Both the position numbers and the translations under genes were made by a program. This document shows, in pieces, positions 19,978 to 29,200 of a DNA stretch of 33,993 bases. Each line of letters starts with the position of its first letter. The stretch's first letter is position 1. Source of the stretch: Clostridia bacterium (GTDB lineage Bacteria; Bacillota; Peptococcia; Peptococcales; BICA1-8). The stretch is taken from NCBI GenBank assembly GCA_012800195.1, contig JAAZJU010000136.1, positions 1 through 33,993 of the forward strand, given 5' to 3'. The notes under the pieces were generated by a model. It had not been told where the DNA came from and made no database searches. It saw only the letters and a list, made by a program, of their open reading frames with translations.

Positions 19978-20022
19978 CACCCTAAGGCAAAGGAGTAATC
20001 CTAAGCCCTAGGGTGTTTTTTT
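19978..20022 (+). terminator. Intrinsic terminator at the end of the envelope/lipoprotein cluster
   Basis: CACCCTA (19978-19984) pairs with TAGGGTG (20009-20015), followed by T7. Confidence 0.75.
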
Positions 20023-20115
20023 CTTATAAGGAGCTATGCTATAATACCTTCAAGCAACGTGAATTGCCCCTTTAGGGGACAAGAGAGGATAGCCTGGGCT
20101 ATAGGAGTGAATTGT

Positions 20116-20250
20116 ATGAAAAAGAAACTGTTGATCTTAATAATGGTACTTTCTCTAAGCTTGTCTGCCTGTGGTTCTAAAGAGACAGAAGAAAAGGAGC
20201 AGGTTATTCCTCTTTTTAAATTGGACAAGATAGAAAATATTAATATTTAG
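20116..20250 (+). CDS. Very short putative lipoprotein (44 aa), possibly truncated
   Basis: MKKKLLILIMVLSLSLSACGSKETEEKEQVIPLFKLDKIENINI; SD AGGAG. Ends soon after the lipobox. Confidence 0.5.
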   Translation: MKKKLLILIMVLSLSLSACGSKETEEKEQVIPLFKLDKIENINI

Positions 20251-20297
20251 AGTGTGAATAATAGCTAAGATATTTCCCACAAGAGGAGCTGAATAAT

Positions 20298-21269
20298 TTG
20301 AAATTTTCTGTAAGAATTTTACTTTCATTTTTATTATTTACTAGCTTTATATTAGTGGTAGGTTGCACCAATGAAGCTAATCAAGAGCAAGAAAAGCCTA
20401 TAAGAATTGGCTTATTACAGATAGATGATAGCTTACCCTTCTTTGTAGCGGAAGAGGAAGGGCTTTTTGAAAAACATAATGTTCAGATTCAACTAATCCC
20501 TTTTAGTGCTGCAAGAGATAAAGACTTGGCTTTGGAGGCAGGGGAACTAGATGGAGTTTTGACCGATTTAATTGTAACAGCTCTTATCAAAAAGGGTGGA
20601 ACAGATGTTAGGGTGGTTTCTCTAGCCCTAGGGGCTACCCCAGAGGAAGGTAGGTTTGCGATTTTAACAGCTCCCAATAGTGACATAGAAAGCCTGGCAG
20701 AGCTTCAAGATGTGCCCATTGCTATCTCCAATAATACGATTATCCACTATTTAGCAGAGAAAATGTTTCAAAATGTAGATCTTGATGCTAAGTCGATAAA
20801 GACCCAGAGTATTCCCGATCTAAAAATTCGTTTAGAAGCTTTATTGGAGGGAAAGGATGTAAAGTTAGCTCTTTTACCTGATCCTTTAGCTAGTTTAGCT
20901 GAGCAGTATGGAGCTAAAGCAATAATTGATGATACGAAGTTAAATCGCAACTTGTCTCAGTCGGTTATTATTTTCAGGGAAGATGTTTTAACAAGTAATA
21001 GGGAGGCTGTTCGTAATGTGTTAAAAGCCCACCAAGAGGGAGCACAATTAATTAATAACAACCCTGAAAAGTATAATAGTTTGTTAATAGAGAAGGCTAG
21101 GATACCTGAAAGCTTAGTTGAAACCTATCCCATGCCAACTTTTACTCCTGGGTCCTTACCCACAGAGGAAATGGTGGAAGAAGTAATGACCTGGATGGTA
21201 GAAAAGGATTTGCTAAAAGAAGCCTTTTCCTATGAAGATATTGTGGATGAAATTTTGAGGGAGAATTAA
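20298..21269 (+). CDS. ABC transporter substrate-binding lipoprotein (NitT/TauT family)
   Basis: Lipobox VVGCTN; PIRIGLLQIDDSLPFFVAEEEGLFEKHNVQIQL...DGVLTDLIVTALI. Followed immediately by the ATPase and permease genes. Confidence 0.85.
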   Translation: MKFSVRILLSFLLFTSFILVVGCTNEANQEQEKPIRIGLLQIDDSLPFFVAEEEGLFEKHNVQIQLIPFSAARDKDLALEAGELDGVLTDLIVTALIKKGGTDVRVVSLALGATPEEGRFAILTAPNSDIESLAELQDVPIAISNNTIIHYLAEKMFQNVDLDAKSIKTQSIPDLKIRLEALLEGKDVKLALLPDPLASLAEQYGAKAIIDDTKLNRNLSQSVIIFREDVLTSNREAVRNVLKAHQEGAQLINNNPEKYNSLLIEKARIPESLVETYPMPTFTPGSLPTEEMVEEVMTWMVEKDLLKEAFSYEDIVDEILREN

Positions 21270-22028
21270 ATGATCGAGATAAATGATGTTACTTTAAGAT
21301 ATAAAAACATTAAAAATAACAACCTATCCCCAAATGTCCTGGAAGATATCTCTTTTTCTCTTAAGCCGAGGGAAAGGTGTGTAGTAATTGGACCTTCAGG
21401 ATGTGGAAAGAGTTCCCTCTTATATATATTGGCAGGATTACTTTCTCCCACTAAAGGTTCGGTCTATATCAATCAGAAGAAGGTTACGGGACCCCGGGAT
21501 GAGGTAGCTTTAATCCTTCAGGATCATGGACTTTTCCCTTGGAAAACTGTTTATGACAATGCAGAATTGGGGCTATTATTAAAAAAAGTAGATAAAGAAA
21601 CTAGACAAAGGAAAGTCTTGGAGCTTTTAAAAAGACTAGACTTAATAGATCATATTGATAAATACCCTACTCAATTATCTGGAGGCCAGCGTCAAAGGGT
21701 TGCCATTGCCCGAGCTTTGGCTCAAAGACCTCAGATTTTGTTGATGGATGAACCTTTTTCAGCCTTAGATGCTTTAACCAGGGAAAGGCTACAAGATACC
21801 CTTCTCGAGCTTTGGTTAGACAAAGAACTAACCTATATTTTAGTTACTCATAGTATTGAAGAAGCAGTATTTTTAGGGGAGAAGATTATAGTTTTATCTC
21901 CTCAACCAGGGAAGGTTATAAAAATTTTTGATAATAGTACTTCTGGCTCAAGGCTATATAGAAAAACCCAAGATTTTTACGCTAATTGTAATTATCTTCG
22001 AGACTTACTAGAAGGGGAAGTAAAATGA
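21270..22028 (+). CDS. ABC transporter ATP-binding protein (NitT/TauT family)
   Basis: Walker A GPSGCGKSS, signature LSGGQRQRVAIARAL, Walker B ILLMDEP. Confidence 0.92.
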   Translation: MIEINDVTLRYKNIKNNNLSPNVLEDISFSLKPRERCVVIGPSGCGKSSLLYILAGLLSPTKGSVYINQKKVTGPRDEVALILQDHGLFPWKTVYDNAELGLLLKKVDKETRQRKVLELLKRLDLIDHIDKYPTQLSGGQRQRVAIARALAQRPQILLMDEPFSALDALTRERLQDTLLELWLDKELTYILVTHSIEEAVFLGEKIIVLSPQPGKVIKIFDNSTSGSRLYRKTQDFYANCNYLRDLLEGEVK

Positions 22029-22768
22029 TGAAAAAATTAGTAAGTTATTCATTAGCAATTGCCTCATTAATAATCTGTTGGCATTTGGCTAGTATATTAT
22101 TGGCAAAACCCTTTCTGCCAACCCCTTTTGCTGCTTTTACTGGTTTTTTTGGTTTGCTTTTAGGGGGCCAATTGACTAATCACTTTCTTATTAGCCTATA
22201 TAGGATCCTTGTTAGTCTACTTCTTGCCTTTCTATTAGGAGTACCATTGGGACTTGTTTTAGGTAGAAACCAAGCCTTAGATAAATTTGTAGCCCCTATT
22301 ATTTATGTCCTCTATCCCTTACCCAAAGTAGTATTTTTACCAATTCTAGTGGTTTTAATGGGTTTAGGAAATTTGCCTAAGATAGCCTTAATTACTTTAA
22401 TTGTTTTTTTCCAGGTGGTAGTCAAAGCTAGGGATGCAGCCAAAGCTATTCCCTTTCAGAGTCTGCAAGCAATACGTTCTCTCAATCCAACAACCTGGCA
22501 AATATATTATCATTTGATATGGCCCTTTTGTTTACCTAAAATTTTGACCTCCTTAAGGATAACCTTAGGTACAGCCATTGCAGTTTTGTTTTTTGCCGAA
22601 ACCTTTGCTTCCAGTGATGGCCTAGGTTATTTTATCTTAGATGCTATGGAAAGAAGGGAATATAGTGAGATGTACGCGGGCATTATTACTATGGCTGGTT
22701 TAGGTTTAATTATTTATGGTGTTATCGATTTCATAGAGCATAGATTTTGCAAATGGCAAAGGATATAA
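22025..22768 (+). CDS. ABC transporter permease (SsuC/TauC-like)
   Basis: Multi-spanning protein with an EAA-like loop region; ATGA overlap with the ATPase gene. Confidence 0.88.
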   Translation: MMKKLVSYSLAIASLIICWHLASILLAKPFLPTPFAAFTGFFGLLLGGQLTNHFLISLYRILVSLLLAFLLGVPLGLVLGRNQALDKFVAPIIYVLYPLPKVVFLPILVVLMGLGNLPKIALITLIVFFQVVVKARDAAKAIPFQSLQAIRSLNPTTWQIYYHLIWPFCLPKILTSLRITLGTAIAVLFFAETFASSDGLGYFILDAMERREYSEMYAGIITMAGLGLIIYGVIDFIEHRFCKWQRI

Positions 22769-22792
22769 ATATTTATTACCTAATAATTACAG

Positions 22793-22824
22793 GCAACTTA
22801 TTAAATAAAATAAGTTGCTTTTTT
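22793..22824 (+). terminator. Intrinsic terminator after the NitT/TauT-type operon
   Basis: GCAACTTATT (22793-22802) pairs with AATAAGTTGC (22809-22818), followed by T6. Confidence 0.8.
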
Positions 22825-22843
22825 ATTTTTAAGGGAGTATAAT
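22815..22843 (+). promoter_or_regulatory. Candidate promoter for the glycine-betaine-type ABC operon
   Basis: TATAAT at 22838-22843, 17 bp downstream of a weak -35 TTGCTT (22815-22820) lying in the terminator 3' arm. Confidence 0.45.
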
Positions 22844-22962
22844 ATAAACAACTTAAGAACAATCAGTGGTATGTCAGTAAGTATTTGCCTATTTAATTGA
22901 TTAGTGGCTAACTGAGAGCTTGATTATCAGATTTTAGCCATAAATTAAGGAGGATGAGGAAA

Positions 22963-23979
22963 GTGAAAAAATCAAAGAGAGAATGGAAGTTAATAGCCGT
23001 TGCCCTAGTATTTGTAATGGTGATCTCAGTTACAGGATGTAGCTCGGATAGTGGTGATAATGGAGGTAAACCGACTTTGGTCTTAGCCGATGCTGGTTGG
23101 GATAGTATTCAGTTTCATAATAGTGTAGCCCAGTTAATAATTGAAAATGGTTATGGTTATAAAACAGAGATTATGGCTGGATCTTCACCAATTACTGTTG
23201 AAGCTTTAGCAAAAGGAGATATTGATATTTACATGGAAGTTTGGACAGATAATTTTGCCGATATTTACTACCCGGCTATAGAAAAGGGAGATGTTATTGA
23301 GTTAGCAACTAACTTTGATGATAATGTCCAAGGTCTGTATGTTCCTACTTACATGATAAAAGGAGATCCTGAAAGAGGGATTGCACCTGTTGCCCCAGAT
23401 TTAAAGAATATTAAGGACCTTGACAAATATTGGGAATTGTTTAAAGATCCAGAAGATCCAAGCAAGGGTGTAATTTATGGGGCAATACCAGGTTGGGCTG
23501 TAGATAAAATACTATCTGAAAAAATAGATAACTATGGTTTAAATCAGTTTTATAATTATTTAAGTCCTGGGTCTGATGCAGCTTTAGGAGCTTCCATGGT
23601 TAGAGCTTATGAAAGAGGAGAGGCCTGGGTGGGATATTATTGGGAGCCTACCTGGATTATGGGATTGCTGGATATGACCTTGTTAGAGGATGAACCCTAT
23701 AGTGAAGAATTATGGAATGATGGTTATAGATGTGAATTCCCAACAGTTCCTGTTACCGTAGCAGTGAATAAGAACATGCAGGAAAAAGCTCCTGAGGTTG
23801 TGGAGTTCTTAAAAAACTATGAAACTAGTAGTGCTCTTACTAATGAAGCTTTAGCCTATATGCAGCTTAATGAGGTAGATGCGGATGAAACAGCAAAATG
23901 GTTTTTGTCTGAATATGAAGAGATTTGGACTAAGTGGGTTCCTGAAGAAGTAGCCTCGAAGGTTAAAGGAGCTCTTTAA
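22963..23979 (+). CDS. Glycine betaine/proline-type ABC transporter substrate-binding lipoprotein (OpuAC/ProX-like)
   Basis: Lipobox VTGCSS; LADAGWDSIQFHNSVAQLIIENGYGYKTEIMAGSS..DIYMEVWTDN. GTG at 22963 has better spacing from AAGGAGG than ATG at 22954. Confidence 0.88.
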   Translation: MKKSKREWKLIAVALVFVMVISVTGCSSDSGDNGGKPTLVLADAGWDSIQFHNSVAQLIIENGYGYKTEIMAGSSPITVEALAKGDIDIYMEVWTDNFADIYYPAIEKGDVIELATNFDDNVQGLYVPTYMIKGDPERGIAPVAPDLKNIKDLDKYWELFKDPEDPSKGVIYGAIPGWAVDKILSEKIDNYGLNQFYNYLSPGSDAALGASMVRAYERGEAWVGYYWEPTWIMGLLDMTLLEDEPYSEELWNDGYRCEFPTVPVTVAVNKNMQEKAPEVVEFLKNYETSSALTNEALAYMQLNEVDADETAKWFLSEYEEIWTKWVPEEVASKVKGAL

Positions 23980-24006
23980 AATCCTTATATAAAGGAAGGA
24001 TAGAAA

Positions 24007-24858
24007 ATGAGTAGTTTCCCAGATATATTCCGATTTAATTTAGGCCAATATGTAGATCAATTTGTGAAATGGTTAATGACTGATTATGGCGAAGTGTTTG
24101 ATGCAATCGCCTCGGGAATATTAAGCCTTTTAGTAAGTACAGAAAAAATTCTCCTTTGGTTGCCTTGGTGGCTAGTCTTATTGGGGATACTTCTCTTAGG
24201 TTGGAAGGCTATAAATATCAAAGCAGGAATTGTTTTTTCTCTTAGTCTATTTCTAGTAGGTACTTTTGGTTTCTGGGATTTGATGATGATGACTTTGGCT
24301 ATAGTTTTAGCCTCGGTTATTATTTCCCTAGTAATTGGAATACCTTTAGGAGTACTAACAGCTTATTCTGATAGATTTAATGCCGTAATGAGACCAATAT
24401 TAGATGCTATGCAAACTATGCCCAGTTTTGTTTATTTAATTCCTGCCTTGATGCTCTTTGGTATGGGTAAAGTACCAGCGGTTTTTGCTACCATAATTTA
24501 TGCAACACCTCCAGTTATTAGGTTAACGGATTTAGGAATTAGAAAAGTACCTAAAGAAATGGTAGAAGCTTCTATCTCTTTTGGGAGTTCCAATTGGCAA
24601 ACCTTGTTAAAAGTCCAATTACCTCAGGCCTTACCAACCATTATGACTGGTATCAACCAAACTACCATGATGGCCTTATCTATGGTGGTCGTTGCCTCCA
24701 TGATTGGAGCTAGAGGTCTAGGTCTAGAGGTTTTAAGGGCAATTCAACGTATTGATATTGCCAAAGGCTTTGAAGCAGGCATTAGCATTGTCTTCTTAGC
24801 CATTATCATTGACCGAGTGTCCCAGGGCATTGCAGAGCGTTTTAAGTACCCTGAATAG
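24007..24858 (+). CDS. Glycine betaine-type ABC transporter permease (OpuAB/ProW-like)
   Basis: IGIPLGVLTAYSDRFNAVMRPILDAMQTMPSFVYLIPALMLFGMGKVPAVFATIIYATPPVIRLTDLGIR...INQTTMMALSMVVVASMIGARGLG. Confidence 0.93.
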   Translation: MSSFPDIFRFNLGQYVDQFVKWLMTDYGEVFDAIASGILSLLVSTEKILLWLPWWLVLLGILLLGWKAINIKAGIVFSLSLFLVGTFGFWDLMMMTLAIVLASVIISLVIGIPLGVLTAYSDRFNAVMRPILDAMQTMPSFVYLIPALMLFGMGKVPAVFATIIYATPPVIRLTDLGIRKVPKEMVEASISFGSSNWQTLLKVQLPQALPTIMTGINQTTMMALSMVVVASMIGARGLGLEVLRAIQRIDIAKGFEAGISIVFLAIIIDRVSQGIAERFKYPE

Positions 24859-24872
24859 GAAGAGGGATAAGA

Positions 24873-26045
24873 ATGACTGTAAAAATAAAAGTGGAGAATT
24901 TAAGTAAAATTTTTGGTAAAAATCCTAAGAATGTCTTAGAAAAACTTGAACATGGTGTTTCAAAGGAGAAAATACTTCAGGAAACTGGCCATACCGTAGG
25001 AGTTAATAATGTATCCTTCGAGGTTGAAGAAGGAAAAATATTTGTTATCATGGGTTTATCTGGCAGTGGTAAATCCACCTTAATCCGTTGTTTGAATCTC
25101 TTAAATAAGCCTACTCAAGGGAAGATACTAATTGATGGTGAAGATATTGTAGAATATGATAAACAAAAGCTGAAAGAATTTAGACAGAAAAAGGTGGCCA
25201 TGGTTTTTCAGCATTTTGGTTTATTAACTCATAGAACTGTTTTAGATAATGTGGTCTATGGATTAGAAATAAGGGGCATCTCCCCTGAGGAAAGATACAG
25301 AATAGCCCGAGAAAATTTAGCCATTGTGGGTTTAAGGGGCTGGGAAGATCATTATCCCAATGAATTAAGTGGAGGAATGCAGCAAAGGGTTGGTTTAGCT
25401 CGAGCCTTAGCTAATAACCCTGATATTCTCTTAATGGACGAACCCTTTAGTGCTTTGGATCCCTTAATTAAAAGGGAAATGCAGCAAGAGCTTTTAGATT
25501 TACAGGCGCGATTAAAAAAGACCATTGTGTTTATTACCCATGATATTAACGAAGCTTTTAAACTAGGGGATCGAGTAGCTATTATGAAGGATAGTGTTAT
25601 TGAGCAAGTTGGAACACCGGAGGAAATTTTAGCCACCCCGAAAAATGAATATATTAAAAAATTCGTTAAAGACATTGACCGTTCAAAAGTTCTACAGGCT
25701 AAGAATGTTATGTTTAAGCCTTCAACTGTAGTTTCTGTAAAAGATGGAGTAAAAATTGCTATAAATGAAATGGAACAAAGTGGACTATCCAGTGTCTTTG
25801 TTGTAGATAAAGAGAGAAGGCTACTAGGGTTAGTAACAATTGATGACGCTATTAAAGCCCTAAAAGAAAACAAAAGATTAGCGGATATCATCCAGGAAAA
25901 TTATTTTACCACTGGGCCAGAGACCTATGTTCAAGAATTAATTCCTATTGCAACGAAGAACAAATACCCTATCGCAGTAGTGGATGAAGATAAGCGGCTC
26001 TTAGGTATTATTGTGCGGGTTTCCGTTCTCTCAAGTTTAGTTTAA
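24873..26045 (+). CDS. Glycine betaine-type ABC transporter ATPase with C-terminal CBS domains (OpuAA/ProV-like)
   Basis: MGLSGSGKSTLIRCLNLL, LSGGMQQRVGLARALA, ILLMDEPFSALDPL; CBS pair at the C-terminus (SGLSSVFVVDKERRLLGLVTIDDAIKAL...YPIAVVDEDKRLLGIIVR). Confidence 0.93.
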   Translation: MTVKIKVENLSKIFGKNPKNVLEKLEHGVSKEKILQETGHTVGVNNVSFEVEEGKIFVIMGLSGSGKSTLIRCLNLLNKPTQGKILIDGEDIVEYDKQKLKEFRQKKVAMVFQHFGLLTHRTVLDNVVYGLEIRGISPEERYRIARENLAIVGLRGWEDHYPNELSGGMQQRVGLARALANNPDILLMDEPFSALDPLIKREMQQELLDLQARLKKTIVFITHDINEAFKLGDRVAIMKDSVIEQVGTPEEILATPKNEYIKKFVKDIDRSKVLQAKNVMFKPSTVVSVKDGVKIAINEMEQSGLSSVFVVDKERRLLGLVTIDDAIKALKENKRLADIIQENYFTTGPETYVQELIPIATKNKYPIAVVDEDKRLLGIIVRVSVLSSLV

Positions 26046-26065
26046 TTAAATAGCCCCCTATAGTT

Positions 26066-26100
26066 CCCCTACGGACCATGGAAACCTAAGTCTGTAGGGG
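26066..26100 (+). terminator. Possible terminator after the glycine-betaine-type operon
   Basis: CCCCTACGGAC (26066-26076) pairs with GTCTGTAGGGG (26090-26100), an 11-bp stem with one G-U. The following tract is only moderately T-rich. Confidence 0.5.
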
Positions 26101-26159
26101 TTCATTTATTATTCTGTATTAGTACTGGCTTAATAGCTGCCTTTGGGGTATAAATGAAT

Positions 26160-26178
26160 TGATAGTAATTTACTATCA
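26160..26178. promoter_or_regulatory. Perfect palindrome upstream of the A2M-like gene (candidate operator)
   Basis: TGATAGTA-ATT-TACTATCA. Confidence 0.4.
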
Positions 26179-26259
26179 TGGAACTTTACTTTTATTTTCT
26201 CGTCTTAAATATAAGGATAGGTGTATGTTATTTCCAAAAAAACAAAAGAGGGGATTGTT

Positions 26260-29200
26260 ATGAATAGCAAAAAACATCTGATTATTGCTTTAGTCTTGAT
26301 TGTTTTAAGTGGGATTATCTACTTAGGCCTTAATCAAGGCTCTGAAAGTGTTCTAGCTTCGGAAGTAAATATGTTGCCAACTAAGTATGATACTGGGGGA
26401 GTCGAGCTAGATAGTAGTTTTGTCTTTCAAACCGCTGATGAGCTGGATCCCAAGGCTATCGCTGAAAATATAAGTGTTGATCCAGTTATACCTTTTAAAG
26501 TGGAAAAGGGTGAAAAGGGTAATTCCCATGAAGTAATTCTTATACCTCAAGAACCCCTTGAACCCCAAAAGGTTTATAAATTCACCTTAACCACTACAGG
26601 AGATGAATCCTTGAAGTGGGCTTTTCAGACTAAAGGAGATTTTAAAGTTGTTTCCACATTACCTAGAGATAAAGGAACAGGTGTACCCACAGACACAGGA
26701 ATAGAGATTAATTTTAGTCATTTAAACTTTGATAATCTAGATCTTTACTTCTCTATTAATCCCCAAGTTCAAGGTAAATTTGAAATACATAAAAAAACTG
26801 CCGTGTTTATACCCCAAAAGCTAGAACCAGCCACTGTTTACACTGTAACCATTAAAAAGGGGTTACCCCTAGCTGGAAGTAGCCAAGTATTAGAGGAAGA
26901 TTATATTTTCCAATTCGAAACCAGAGAAGAAGATAAACAAAGTTCTCATTATATTGATATTTACAAACAGGATCATGAATTTACAACTCAAGAGGCTCCC
27001 TTTTTTCAAATAGGGTATTTTAGTTATCAGCAAAAGGAATCAATAGAGGCTAAGGTAACAATATATAGCTATAAGAATGCTCAAGAATATATTAAAGCTC
27101 TTCAAGAAAGAGAAAAAACACCTTTTTGGGCTTATCACAGTAGGGTTAATTATAGAGAAAATACCCAGGGACTTTCTGAAGTAGCTTCCTTTAGTACTCC
27201 CATAGAAGGTAGTCAAAATCTAAGCTTTATTCAATTCCCTGAGGCTATTCCTGCTGGGTACTATCTTGCAGAAATAACTTTAGATGATACTGTAAGACAG
27301 CTTTGGTTCCAAGTCACTGATTTGGGTATCTATGCTGCACTAGGTGAAAATAAAAATCTATATTGGGTTCATGATCTCTTAAGTGGCCTTCCCGTAGCTG
27401 GAGCAGATATTAAAGGTAATGGGGAGACTGCCAAGACCAATGATAATGGGTTAGGTGAGTTGCCTAGTACTGGGGACTTTGCTCTAGGGGCCTATGCCGT
27501 AATCAGTAAAGGTAACCAAGAAGGAGTGGCTGCTATCGTTCCCAGATATGTGGACTTTGAGTGGCAGGATAAATACAATTTCCAAAGTTCTTTCTGGCGG
27601 TACCTTTACCTAGACAGAACCTTATATAAACCTGATGATACAGTGCATTTTTGGGGCATCTTAAAGCCTAGAGTGACCAACCAGGAAATCCCTCAGAAAG
27701 TTACTGTAGCCTTAACTAAAGATGGCAGTCAGGGGACCGCAATATTAAGTAAAGAAATTCAAGTATCTGATTATAACTTTACCGATAGCCTAGATTTACC
27801 CAATCTTTTACCAGGCTATTATTATCTTGAGGTTCAAGTGGATAATCAGACCGTAATCAGCCAATTTTTTGATGTGGAGAACTATAGTAAACCAGTGTAT
27901 CAAATTGAGGCTACTCCTCACCAAAGGGCTATCTTTGCTGGGGAAAAGGTAGATTTTAAAGTTAAAACTAGCTTTTTTGAAGGAACAGCTGCGGCTAATA
28001 TTCCTCTAAAGTACTATATTTATAATGACAATGGTACGATCACCACTAATAGCCAAGGGGAAGCTATTATTAGCTATAGGCCTACTCAAGAGGGAGAGAG
28101 TTATAGCTATATTGATCATAGATATCTATACTTAACAACTAATCAGCCTGAAAGTGGAGAAATAGCTGGAGATGCTCTAGTTATGGTCCTTAATAATGAT
28201 GTGGCTATTGAAACTCAAGGTAAGGTTGTAGAAAATTACGGGCAGATAGAACTAAACCTCAAAAAATTAACCTTAGATAAGGTTAATAGGGGAGAAATTG
28301 ATTCTTGGGAAAAAGATGCCTTTACTCAAGGACCGGCTGCCAATCGCGAAGTAAAGGTTAATCTTTATGAAGAGGTTTGGGAGAAAATTGAGACAGGACA
28401 ATATTATGATTTTATCAATAAAAAAGTTATGCCTCGTTATGAATATCGTTATAAGAAAGTTCCACTTGGTGAGGATCAAATAACCACCGATGGAGAAGGA
28501 AGGGCAAATTATAATTTCCCCGTAGATAAAGACAAATCATATTTAGTAGAGTTTTCCACTCTTGATTTCCGGGGAAATACTGCTTTGGCCCAACAAAGGC
28601 TTCAAGGCTCAGGGTTTTACTTAGAATATGACTATCCCTGGTATCAGCTGGAACACGAAAAGGAAAATAGAAAATATAGCATAGATGAAACTGTGCAGGT
28701 AAGTTTTAAGAAGAATACAACCTTAATGCCTGAGCGGGAAAAAGGCTTTTTATTCTTAACCTGCCGTAGGGGTATTCTAGAGGAACAGATTCAAAATACA
28801 GGGATCTTTAAAACTACCTTCACTACTGAAATGCTCCCTAATTTCTGGATTAAAGGCGTATATTTCGATGGTCGTTATTATTATCAAACCCCAGAGGAAA
28901 TCGTTCTTTTTGAAGAGCAGGATAAAGCCCTAGAAATTGAGATTAGTACTGATAAAGAAAGTTATCGACCTGGAGAAAAGGTCCAGGTTAATCTGGCCAT
29001 AAAAGACCAAAAGGGCAAACCAGTTAAAGCCACAGTAAATCTAAATTTAGTGGATGAGGCCCTGTATGCCATTCATAATCAATATGTGGATCTTTTGTAT
29101 TCATTATATGGGCACCCCAATACAGTGCTTTCAGGCATCAAAGGAAGCTTAATTACTCATCAGCCTCCTGATTCCCGATTCGGAGGAGCTGAAGGAGGAG

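Noticed and set aside
25352-25891. Minus-strand 179-aa ORF inside the ABC ATPase gene
   Set aside because: Antisense shadow ORF over a clear ATPase-CBS coding region; Ser-rich, no recognisable motif.
28273-28479. Minus-strand ORF in the A2M-like gene
   Set aside because: Short antisense ORF with no SD or family support.
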